64,000 nt of DNA, from assembly GCA_015680685.1 (NCBI GenBank), contig MNCI01008343.1, positions 178,774 through 242,773 of the forward strand, given 5' to 3'. This DNA comes from Gnetum montanum. Taxonomy: Eukaryota > Streptophyta > Gnetopsida > Gnetales > Gnetaceae. Under the pieces are notes generated by a model that was not told where the DNA came from, searched no databases, and saw only the letters and a program-made list of their open reading frames with translations. Within the stretch, counting starts at the first letter, position 1, and each line of letters begins with the position of its first letter. Shown here piece by piece: positions 47,641 through 57,278 of this stretch. A program made the translations under genes and the position numbers.

Positions 47641-49545
47641 CTGCTTACCTTAATTAAAGATCTTATGTTATTACGTGTGATCGTGCCCAAAAGTTTGTAA
47701 TAATGGGTCCTATGACTTAGGTGGTTTCCATGTTTAATTTCTGAGTATTCCTAAGGGTTATATGATTTTTAGGCACAATTATTCCAACTATTAAAGTTAA
47801 TTACCCTAATTGATGTCCTTGGGGAAATGATAAATTTCAAAAAATTTAGGCACTTTTCGGCAAGTGTCCCTCCCCCATGACTAAGCTGAACACTTCGGGT
47901 TCAAACAGGTTCAAATGGAATTAAAATCAGAGTACCAGTGAGCGAGATATAGTGAGAAAAGCAAGGGTAACGCAATCGCAAGTCACAGAGAAAAATTTCA
48001 AAAACTCCCCTTGTGTGACTGACAAAATGATGCTAAGTGTTGTAGGGGGGTCACCTATTTATAGGCAGTTGGGACACGATATCGCGTACGATACATCGCG
48101 TACGTGATAGCACGTGGGACACGATATCTTGTCCCTTGTGATGTGAGACACCATGAAAATACCAACTTGTTTAATGATTTTTGTTGAAATTAATGTTGGA
48201 AATTGAGGACATTAGCTATGATCAAAATGGTCTAGGGCAATTTCATTAAATCAAAAGGCACCATTAATGATAATGACGTGAATTTTATCAATAAAACCTT
48301 GGGTGGTAAGAAAAAAGGGTATGTAATGGTACATTGGAATGTTAAATTTAGAGGGATAATAATAGGGAAAGAAAATAAATTGAAAATTAAGTTGAGGGTA
48401 AGAAATGGTGTGTGTGAGCTATGTCGTAAGTGAAGATCACAACAAAAATTACACAAGTGGATCCTCCCCAAAGTAGGTTCCAACCTAGAATGCCCTTGTG
48501 TAACCACACTTAAAGTGTCTGTGGGCACTAGAAGGGTTAAATGTAATCTGCACTAACTCCGCAAAACACACACATGTAAATATCACTAGAATGAGATGAA
48601 AATTCTATGATACACGGGACACGAGCTACAATTAGACAAATAGTGAGATGAGATGAACCATAGAAAGGGATCATAGAGATTGGGACATGAGGTAATTGAC
48701 CTAGGGCACAATGAATCCTGCGTGTAAAGCATGATTAATATGTCATTAACCCATCATTCCAAGATCAGGACCAAGTCCATTCCTCCTAATCAGTGACATC
48801 GCATTGTTTCATCCCATGATGAGCAACTATGAGAGCACCATAACAACAAGGCGTACAATCACTTGACGTTTTATTCAAGGGAGGAGTGACTTTTGTTTTG
48901 TGGCACTTTGTTTTTCTATTGTTTTTTTTCTTCCCTTTTTTTTTGAATACTGAATCCAGAGAAATCACCAACCTTCAAGCATGGGTGCATGCCTTTCCAG
49001 TGGGACCCCCTAGAACAATGTTTGATTTTGGAATGCCCTTTTGATTACTCTTACTCCCATTTTTCATTAGATCTACAAGGATCTTAGTACGACCACATTG
49101 CATGATAACTCCCATAGAGGTCACCAAAGAGAATCCGCAAGTCCTCTTGATGTCACATCCTAATCATTCCCTCTTGGTCCATCCTTCTTCATTTTGGGTA
49201 CAAGGAACACAAAATTAATTTTAAGTTTTAAAATGTCAAGAATATCACTGTACCCTCGAACAGAACCTCTTATTTGTAGAATGGATGAGTGGGTGTAATG
49301 GGCTTACTATCCAAATAATTGCACACTCATGACTTAATAACATAGAACACACCTCAACCAACGATCCACATGAGTGTTTTATTCATAGATGAGATTACTT
49401 ACAAAAACGTAAAAAGACACAAACACACAAAGATAAAAGGATAAAACAAAAAGTTGCAAAATGAAAAACTAGAAAACAAAAAATAAAAAAAATTAAAGAA
49501 AAATGAAAAATATTTATTAATCTTGCTTGTTATTTAGAATGGGGG
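47641..49545 (-). other. Element G spacer between pol remnant and extra ORF
   Basis: No ORF is supported. On the minus strand it carries the box GGAAAGGCATGCACCCATGC (near 48978-49000), CTTTGGGGAGGATCCACTTG (48457-48476), a TATA-containing promoter-like block (48050-48135) and TTAGTCATGGGGGAGGGAC (near 47867-47887). The same boxes recur in D, F and H in the same order. Confidence 0.6.
48050..48135 (-). promoter_or_regulatory. Possible internal promoter of G, resembling its LTR U3
   Basis: The minus strand has GATATCGTGTCCC, CGCGATGTATCGTACGCGAT and ATCGTGTCCCAACTG, followed by CCTATAAATAGG (48055-48066). This is the same layout as the LTR: GATATCGC palindromes, then a TATA box. It lies about 470 bp before the extra ORF start. 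A TATA-like sequence is found at a comparable place in H. Confidence 0.5.
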
Positions 49546-49887
49546 ATATCCCCCATAACTAATCAGTTGAGGATGGCAAGGATTAATAAATGGAAGATGA
49601 GAATCCTTGCATGTTGGAAGTATTGGGACTTGGCCATACTTACCCCGTTAGGGTTCACACACTTCATTACAGTAAGCATAGTGGGGCACTTTATGTGATG
49701 TAGTTCCCAGATAACGAGTTGACCCACTATGATGTTTAGGACCGTTAGATGGTATGCAAGGATTGGGTTGTTACCTTCCATGATTATGTTCATTGGGCCG
49801 TATGGTTGTTGGAGTGTGAGTTGGTGGCCTTGATGAAGTCACATGAGGCATTGGGTTTGAAGATAAGGATGCACCATAGTGTGGGAC
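49546..49887 (-). other. Element G linker with a likely integrase-tail remnant
   Basis: Only a short, broken stretch separates gag from the spacer. LPFINPCHPQLISYGGYPP can be read on the minus strand near 49545-49605 and resembles the last integrase residues before the purine box in D (FQLIDPNYSHGG). TTAGTTATGGGGGATATCC lies at about 49546-49564. Protease, RT and the integrase core are absent, so a large deletion removed pol. Confidence 0.5.
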
Positions 49888-51512
49888 TTATGCTAGATTG
49901 GGAGATGCAATGGCCTTGGAATTGTATTGTCCCTTCTTACGGCCGTGTTTAAACAAGGGGCACTTTTGATGTTGAGGAGGCCTCTCATTGCTATTAGTAC
50001 TAGTAGCACAAGTGTTGTTCATGGGTTGTTGTGGTGGTGTAGCTGCCTTAGGAATAGTTGGTGGCACTATAGAAGGAGGGAAAGGATGAGAATGTTGAAA
50101 GTTAGGAGTATAAGGTGCACAAGGTGGTGGTTGTGTTGGAGGCATGGGTTGATAGTATTAAGGAGAATAGTAATGTGGTGCGATAGAGAATGGTGGCCCA
50201 GTTGGAGAAACAGGATGTTGAACAAGATAAGTGTTTGCATTAGGATGATATGAAGGGTGTCTCTAGTCTAAGGGTGGATTCCACCATGACTGGGATTGTT
50301 GCCACTGTGATCAAACACAGTATCTCTATATGGACTTTGGATGTAACGTGTTTCCCCAATGCTCATGTAAATGTAACAAGATTGGGAATTGGCCCTTGGG
50401 GTGATCGTATAGGCATATGTTGCATTCATACGTATGATTGGTAGTTGAGCTCTTATTTTCCTTATCCCTTCTTTCCGATTGTCTACTATTTTGTCTTGCT
50501 TCTTGGGTTGTCAAAACTCTATCTCCAATGATATTGATATATTCTCTGCACTTTTTATATGTCCATTCCAACATCTTATTGATCTTTGCTCGACTTCTTC
50601 TAATGTTTGTTGTATTGGCAAAGATGATGTTTCTACCTTGAGATTGGTTGATTTCTCCTTTTTATGATCATGGACCTTTGTTAAGTTGAAATTTTGGTCC
50701 CATTGATGTTTTTCAACACTCTCCCATCTAGCCATATCTCCTTCTTCTTTTGCTACCCACTTAACAAGCTCTTGGATTTGTTGGGTGCGTAGTTTGTATA
50801 GTTGACCTTGGGCATATATTCCTAAGGTCTCTCTTGTTTCATTATGTAGCCCATCAATGATATGGTACATTAGCCTTTCCTCAGAAAACCCATGGTCTGG
50901 ACAGTTATTTAATAGTGCATAATATCTTTCTAAGGCCATGTCCAAGGGTTCATGTTGTGTTTGTTTCCATCCTTGGATTTGTTTCCTCAAGGCTGACACT
51001 CTTGCGTAGGTTTGATATTTTTCATTAAAGACTTCTACCATTGTTGAACAACGTTGTATTGAATTTGGTTTTAACGATCTATACCATACTTTTGCTTGGT
51101 CAATGAGCATCATAGGGAAGAGCTTAAGTTTTTGCCACCTATTATCAATGTTATTCCATGTGCAGGCATCGTAGAAGGATTGTAAATTTTTATATGGATC
51201 TAAGTCATAGCCTCCTAAAAAAGTAGAAAAGTTTTTTAAATCAAGCCTGGGTAGACAGCTCTCTTTACGATGCCTATGTGAGATTCGAACAGCCTCTTGT
51301 ATTTGTGTTAAGCTTGTAGTGGCCAGTGGGGGTTCATCATCATCGGGTAAGTTATGCTTTCGTGTGTTGGGATGATGTTGCTTTTGTTCATGTTTATAAG
51401 AAACTCCCACTTCGAGTTGCATACTCCAATCTTCATTATCATATAATTCATTGGTTCTCCAATGAACTTCCTCACTAAGTGTGGCATTATTATAATCTTG
51501 TAGGAGGGGCAT
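49888..51512 (-). pseudogene. gag: Element G gag (333 codons open)
   Basis: A frame from ATG 51512 stays open for 333 codons, the longest open run among the Athila-like genes here. It carries the gag domain RLDLKNFSTFLGGYDLDPYK through KLKLFPMMLIDQAKVWYRSL, ALRKQIQGWKQTQHEPLD and VKWVAKEEGDMARWESVEK. A frameshift near 50540 leads into the cysteine box CNICLYDHPKGQF (50385-50430), whose last Cys is lost, then a Pro/Gln-rich tail (49888-50145). The conserved N-terminal block with MSSS and FTFILHQDE seen in F is not apparent; the open frame may start inside the original gag. Confidence 0.75.
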
Positions 51513-51629
51513 TGTTGTGAAACTGTTTGTGAATTTAGATGTGACTTTTAATAATTATTTATTTCTAAGAGATATATCATTAAGTCCTTTACAACAACTT
51601 TGTATGATATAACTAATCTAGATAACTAG

Positions 51630-51649
51630 CACCATCCCGATGGTGCTAA
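51630..51649 (-). promoter_or_regulatory. Primer binding site of element G
   Basis: The minus strand reads TTAGCACCATCGGGATGGTG directly after the LTR end CTCATCA. It resembles the tRNA-Asp site, with G-to-A changes at its CpG positions. Confidence 0.55.
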
Positions 51650-52481
51650 TGATGAGTGGCAAAGTACCCCTACACTCAACCATATGAATACGAGCGTTCG
51701 CATGCGCGATCTAGTCGAACTTCGCAAATGGACTAGTTGTGGCACCTAGATTGTTAACCTTAGGTCGCAGTTCGCTGTCTTCCCACCTAGACTAGTATTA
51801 TATTTGTCACGTATGGTTTAGTCCAGAGTGAGGTGTATGATGTGTTCATAATCTAACGCTACTCCTGAAGGCAATGAAAAGTAATATTAACTAAGCTAAG
51901 CTAGGAGGGAAAGGGTAAGAAGGTCTAATCTAGCCTAAGTGCGATGAGCATCCATTCCTTGATCATCTGTACACATCTTGGACTTCGTGAATGACTACCA
52001 CTGGGATTGCCAAGTGCAGATCCTAGGTATGCCACTGGGTTACCAAGTAGTTACACTTAAATGCTCGTAATCAAGTCGTACTCATTCCACATTACTAGGA
52101 GATAAGGGTGAGAGACTAATTAAGAAAGTAGTAAATAACAATTAAATAAATAAATAAATAACAAAGTGAATGCTGCAATGATGAAGTAATCTCTATCTTT
52201 ATTGCTGATCATGTGAATGTCCAAGAAGGTCACACTTGAATAAAGGATGCCGTACAATTACATTCACCACACTGTGGGCAGACACTGGAAAATAATCTAT
52301 CTTTGGAGGGATCAAACTACCAGAGCTTCGTTATAATCTAACTCCTAATGATGAACAAGGGAGAGCCATTTCTTATTTATAGACATTGCGGCGGATTGCG
52401 ATATTATGTACGCGATATCACAGGGGAAGACACGATATCGCGTACGCGATATAACGGGGGATGCGATATCACGTCCCATCA
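51650..52481 (-). mobile_element. 5' LTR of element G
   Basis: TGATGAGTGGCAAAGTACCC to ACGTCCCATCA on the plus strand. It pairs with 43811-44661. The TATA box (minus CTATAAATAAGAAATGG) lies near 52375. GATATC palindromes lie at 52395-52472. Confidence 0.9.
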
Positions 52482-52486
52482 ACTCC
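52482..52486. repeat. Target-site duplication ACTCC, right copy (element G)
   Basis: Identical to 43806-43810; normal plant retrotransposon integration leaves a 5-bp duplication. Confidence 0.9.
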
Positions 52487-54192
52487 TCTATGATTTTAAG
52501 GAAAGTTTTGAACCTACTATCTAGGGAGTCCCACATTTGGTCTACCTTTACTAATACCTTTGTTGTTAATTTTTGGAGTGGCAAGGTTTTTCTATTCACC
52601 ATCTCTTCGAGTGGTGACTCTTCCTCCTTCTCATAGAATCTCACTCCCCTTTTTCAAAGGGAAGGATCTCGGTTGTACTCTTCCGCACTTTCTCTCTTAC
52701 ATAGCTCCCCTTCCTCCTTGGCTACTTCCTCTAGCAATCTATGAACCTAATGCGAGCTAAGCTCTGATAATCTCCCTTGGGCATACGTTCTAAGGGTTTT
52801 CCTTGTTTCACTCCTAAGTCCATTTATGAGATGGCGTAGTTGATCCTGCTACGAATAACCATGGCCTAGGCAATAATGTAAAAGTGCATAATAATGGCCC
52901 ATGGCAGCATCCAAGGATTCATGATTTCCCTGTTTCCATCCTTGGATTTTCTTTCACAGGTTAGACACTCAGGATTACGTTTGGTACTTGTCATTAAACA
53001 ATTCTAACATTGTACACCACCTCCGAATGGATTCTAGTTCTAAGGACTGGTATCAGCTTTCCGCTTCCTTCACTAGTGTCCTTGGGAACAACTTCAATTT
53101 TTGCCATTTTTTTTCTATGTTTTGCAAGGCACATGCATCATGAAATGCTTGTAAGTGGTTTTGAGGATCAACGTTGTATCCCCCTTCAACTCGTGGGATA
53201 TTGTTCATGTCTAACCTCTTGATCCTACTATCCTTTTGGTGCCTTGTTGGAATTCTTACGACCTCCATGATATCTAGCATGCTTCTAGTTGCGAGTAGGG
53301 GTTCATCGTGGTTATCTTGTTCATAGCGTCTATGATGTCTACACAGTTCCCTACTCTCCCTTCTTCCATGCCTTGATTCCTTAGAGTGCCCTCATCCTCG
53401 TTCTCGACTATCTTGTTGGTGTTTTTCACTTTATTTACCTTTGTTCTCATGGTTGGGTTCTTTATGAATATGGCTAGATACTAAAGGAGAGGGTGAATGT
53501 GATGATGAAGGTGAAGAAGAAGGAGAAGCATCACCATGATGGTGTTCTCTACCTTCTCTTCCGTGGTCTTGGCCTTGATCATGATTATGATTAGCACATC
53601 TACCCTTATCATGTGTTTGTGTTCCCTCATTGAACACGTCGTGTTCATGGGGATCAAAACCAGGGTTGTGAATCATGGAGTGGAGGTTCTAATACACCAC
53701 CTCCTGACCATCGTTAGGAGGGGGAACATCATTTGGTGGGGAACCTGTTGAAGCAGGTTCACCACCCTCAATTTCACTCAAGACATTCATAGCATTATGG
53801 GGCCATTTACCCTTTGAGGATGTATGATATCTCTCTTGTTGCAAGTCCATTTGACGTTGCGCTTCTGTGAGATGGTAGTCCCTTGTATCATGATTGCATG
53901 CAACATATTCTACGTACAAAAATGACATGTCTATTTGTGAGAGATCACGAAGGATCATGTTGGGGACTGATTGGTCTGGAGGTAACACTATGTTACCTTC
54001 CAAGTCTCTCCAACACAGTTGTTCATCTTGATGGAGAATAAAGGTAAAGTTGGGTACATACTCATCATGATGAGTATATACCACATGAAATTGTTGAGGA
54101 ACTAGCGGATCTTGGTTACGAGTGTTATGCTGCCGACTGTCTCTTGTGTTAGTTTTAGGCGATGAAGTGCTCTTGTGCAAAGAAGAAGACAT
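52487..54192 (-). pseudogene. gag: Element F gag, N-terminal part
   Basis: ATG at 54192 opens MSSSLHKSTSSPKTNTRDS. Then comes YTHHDEYVPNFTFILHQDEQ, with GNIVLPPDQSVPNMILRDLS, a His/Asp/Ser-rich linker (53431-53676), and the gag domain from near 53300 (RIKRLDMNNIPRVEGGYNVD). The last readable part is EEMVNRKTLPLQKLTTKVLV to the G insertion at 52486. One 173-codon run is still open. Continues at 43810. Confidence 0.8.
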
Positions 54193-54317
54193 TTTCGTCT
54201 TGTTCGGCATGCGATTTATCGTTGTCTTATCTTTTCTTGATTAACCCCAAAGGTTCGTTCTAGCATCCCAACGATATGAATCATTTCCTATGTTCTATGT
54301 AGCGCACAAACAACTAA

Positions 54318-54337
54318 GTCCCTGGAAATAGTGCCAA
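54318..54337 (-). promoter_or_regulatory. Primer binding site of element F
   Basis: The minus strand reads TTGGCACTATTTCCAGGGAC after CATCA. Decayed tRNA-Asp site. Confidence 0.7.
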
Positions 54338-55107
54338 TGATGAGTGACGAGGTACCCCTACACTCAACCATACGAATATGAGCATTTCATGCGTGATCCG
54401 GTTGAACTCCAAGGACTAAGTGCTTACGCGCCCTAATGGAACACTTAAGGTTAATCAATCACTATCTTCCCAAACTTACTTGTATTGTCACAGTTGTATG
54501 GTTAAGTAAGCTTGAGGTATATGATTTTTATATCTGTTATCTTTTTAATGTCTTATGCTAATAGGGGAAGGTAAGGAGAACTAAGTGACTAACTTTCATT
54601 AACTATTTACTAATCTAAGTTCTAATTGTTGCTAACACTAGTATCTGTTCCCACTTGCTGCACACATCTTGAACCAGTGCAACATTGCTGGGATGACCAA
54701 ACGCTAATCATTACTGAGTTACCAAGTGCTACACACATGCTCAAAGCAGTCGTACTGAGTGTACTTAACTAGGAGAGTTAAGGGTTGAGAGAGAGAGATT
54801 AATTAACTATTAAAGCATTTAAACATTCAAAAATAATTAATTACTATTTAGATTAATCTGTATGCTGCAAGGTTTATCATAAAGTTCGTCGTTATTGCCA
54901 TACACAAATGTGTGTTGAGGTACAAATTGCTTGAATAAAGATCCGTTCACCCTATGACTCCTATTGCGGGCACACAGGAATTATTCTAACTCTAGAATGG
55001 TAAAATTGCAAGAGTTTAGTTATGGGTATAAGTCTAACTACCTAAAACAAGGGAAGCCGCCTCTTATTTATAGATAATAAGATGGGACACGATATCACAA
55101 CTCATCA
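54338..55107 (-). mobile_element. 5' LTR of element F
   Basis: TGATGAGTGACGAGGTACCC to AACTCATCA on the plus strand. The minus-strand TATA box lies near 55071. Only one GATATC motif remains between the TATA box and the edge, against three in the 3' LTR. Confidence 0.9.
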
Positions 55108-56200
55108 AACAGAAATATCATGAGGTTGAGAATACTAAGAAAATGATGATATTTAAGGCATCATTATTAGAAGCTATGGTTAATAACATTAATTGTGACC
55201 TCTCACAAGTTCGCAAGGAAAACCTAGTGGTAACTTGTAAGAACCATTGCTTGCAAAATGCTAAGTAGAAAGACCAAATGGTGGAGTTTATTTGGCAAGA
55301 ATAGAAATAGCTTGCCAAGGTGAACTTGGATACGAGAAGGTTGGTTGTAAAAAACAAAAATCTCTTGATGAAGAGGTTTGGACCCTTCGCCAAAAGATTA
55401 TAATTGAGGTTGTCACTTGGAAGAATGAAGCCTTGAAGCATAAAAGAGTCAAAAATTACTATAAGAACTAGATCAAGATGCTTGAAGAGGTCAATGAGAA
55501 GGAAATCAAGTTGGCCAAAGCAAAGGTGAATGAGGCCATCCAACAACTCTAGTAGAGAGGCATTGCATGGCATCCTATCTTTAATGACTCAACACATATA
55601 ATCAAGTAGAAAACCACTTGAAGGATTTGTAGATTAAGGAGATGATAGAGTACATGGAGCTTTCCAACCATTGATATGCAAACTCGGCAATGTTGACTAC
55701 AGGGAGGCCTAAGAGAAAATTGAAAAACATAAGTGGCTAGCTCTTACCTCCTTTATGAGGTAGAGTTCAAGCTCCACAAGGAGACCATGAAAAAGTTGGA
55801 AGTGGCCAACATGAAGCTTGAGGTTCTCAAGAGTAAATTCATTGGTCAAAGATTTGTTGTTGAGAACCTAGCTAGGAGAATAGGTGATTTCCAAGAGCTG
55901 CAGAACCTTGTTCATACATTCAACATTGAATGTAAATAATTCATAGCCTAGTTTATCAATATGAAGAAGATATTCCTAACACTATCGTGCCTGTGGAATA
56001 TTCTAGCATTAGTACATCTAGGCAAAGCAACCTGGAGTGTTCATGATCCATGTGGCAAAGAGAAGAAAATGAACACACTCCTAGATGCCTTCTAGTTTTT
56101 AGTGGCAATAGTAGTAGTAGTAGGATAACCAAGGCCTCTAGTAGCATTGGGACATGATGAAGGATCCTCTATGCCACAAGAGGCTCCACCTCTAGGCATG
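55108..56200 (+). pseudogene. Element H extra ORF, C-terminal coiled-coil part
   Basis: It resumes the ORF cut at 39377. Lys/Glu/Leu-rich segments dominate. LYEVEFKLHKETMKKLEVAN and FIGQRFVVENLARRIGDFQE (55733-55939) align with the last third of the G ORF (IKYEAEFAERKKLVE, then ELKVVKASYQG, then DLARW). Frameshifts separate the blocks. The end near 56200 is approximate. Confidence 0.7.
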
Positions 56201-56384
56201 GTGAAAAGACTTCATCCCATCTTCATTTATCCAAATAGGCACCTTCCATTTTTCTGTTTAGGTATCCTCATTCTTTGTAAATTACACCACTGTTGTAAGT
56301 CATACCACATGGCACTTAAGAGTTAGTTAGTTAGTTAGTTTCTTTCATACTTTCCTAAATCTTGTAAGAAACTTGATCCTATTT

Positions 56385-56425
56385 TTGTTTACTTGAGGAT
56401 GAGTTTTTAGTTAGTCATGGGGGTA
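56385..56425 (+). promoter_or_regulatory. Polypurine tract of element H
   Basis: TACTTGAGGATGAGTTTTTA, then GTTAGTCATGGGGGTA, directly precede the LTR start TGATAAAATG. This would prime second-strand synthesis. Confidence 0.8.
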
Positions 56426-57273
56426 TGATAAAATGTTACATAAGGTGACTGTGTCAATGCATGCCTATTGACACAACCCTGTGAATGCATCCTTGTCAAC
56501 ATATCTCAAGATGTGTTGGTGCCTGTGCATTGATGCTAATCCAGTAGTTGCCTATATCAATGTGTATACCCATTGCATTTATGGCATCATTTGGTCAATA
56601 CCTTAGCTAGAATCTTGTAGTTTCTTTCCATAGAACTTAGCAAACTTTTCCCTCTGAGTTCCTGCAGTGTGGATTAAATTAATTATATAACATTTTATTT
56701 GCATGTAATATGTACCTAGACATAGTAAAATTTAGATTTTTTCTATTCATTGTAGCACTTGGATTAGTTTAACTTTATTTTTCAACATTTTACTTTATTT
56801 TTCTTAAACATTTAATATTCTAATTCATAATTAACATGAGTACGACCACTTTGAACATAATATATTAACACTTGGTAATCCCAATAGTGGATACTTGGGA
56901 GACCCAGCAGGAAACACTTGGTAACCCAATAACATTAGTATACATTCATGATGTGTATAGAAAGTGGAAATGGATTTTCCATGTTTAGGATAGTTTAGTT
57001 AATTAGTTTATATAAATAATCAAACCTCCTCTTATTTAATCATTTTGTAGATAAAGAAATAATAAAAATAATTATCTTACATCTCAATCGTACTTAACCA
57101 TACAAACGAGCTAATACAAGTAAAGATTGGGAAGATAATGACTAGTAATCACCTCTTTCAGTATCAAGGATATCAGTTACTTAGGTAAAATGTAGTCCAT
57201 GGAATTCGAATGAATCATGCATACATGTTAGTAATTCATATAGCTGGGCATAGGGAATACTTATTGCTCATCA
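56426..57273 (+). mobile_element. 3' LTR of element H
   Basis: From TGATAAAATGTTACATAAGG to GCTCATCA. It shares order and wording with 15697-16585 (GCATCATTTGGTCAATACCT, TTAGCAAACTTTTCC, GTAAAATGTAGTC). The GAAAT target copy follows at 57274-57278. Confidence 0.85.
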
Positions 57274-57278
57274 GAAAT
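57274..57278. repeat. Target-site duplication GAAAT, right copy (element H)
   Basis: Same five bases as 15692-15696. Confidence 0.8.

Larger units (their letters stand above)
43811..52481 (-). mobile_element. Element G: non-autonomous Athila-like element with gag and extra ORF
   Basis: LTRs 43811-44661 and 51650-52481 with perfect ACTCC duplications. On the minus strand it has primer site, gag, a short linker, spacer with a possible internal promoter, splice acceptor, a 922-codon extra ORF and purine tract. No protease, RT, RNase H or integrase core is visible, so it would depend on another element for these. It is nested inside F, hence the youngest insertion in this stack. Confidence 0.9.
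39378..55107 (-). mobile_element. Element F: deleted Athila-like element, host of G
   Basis: Closely similar LTRs (39378-40176 and 54338-55107) bound it. Its own parts are 39378-43810 and 52482-55107; element G fills the gap. On the minus strand it has primer site, gag (split by G), protease, then a direct join to the integrase tail, spacer and 3' LTR. RT, RNase H, most of integrase and nearly all of the extra ORF are missing. The flanks AAAAA and AACAG agree only partly. It interrupts the extra ORF of H. Confidence 0.85.
15697..57273 (+). mobile_element. Element H: Athila-like retrotransposon split by nested insertions
   Basis: H has a 5' LTR (15697-16585) and a 3' LTR (56426-57273) that resemble each other along their whole length, and perfect GAAAT duplications outside. 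Its own pieces are 15697-23234, 24196-24490, 36361-39377 and 55108-57273. In order they give LTR, primer site, gag, protease, RT, RNase H, integrase, spacer, splice acceptor, extra coiled-coil ORF, purine tract, LTR. A lone LTR, element D and element F (with G inside it) fill the rest. All coding parts are heavily broken, so H is old. Confidence 0.85.
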
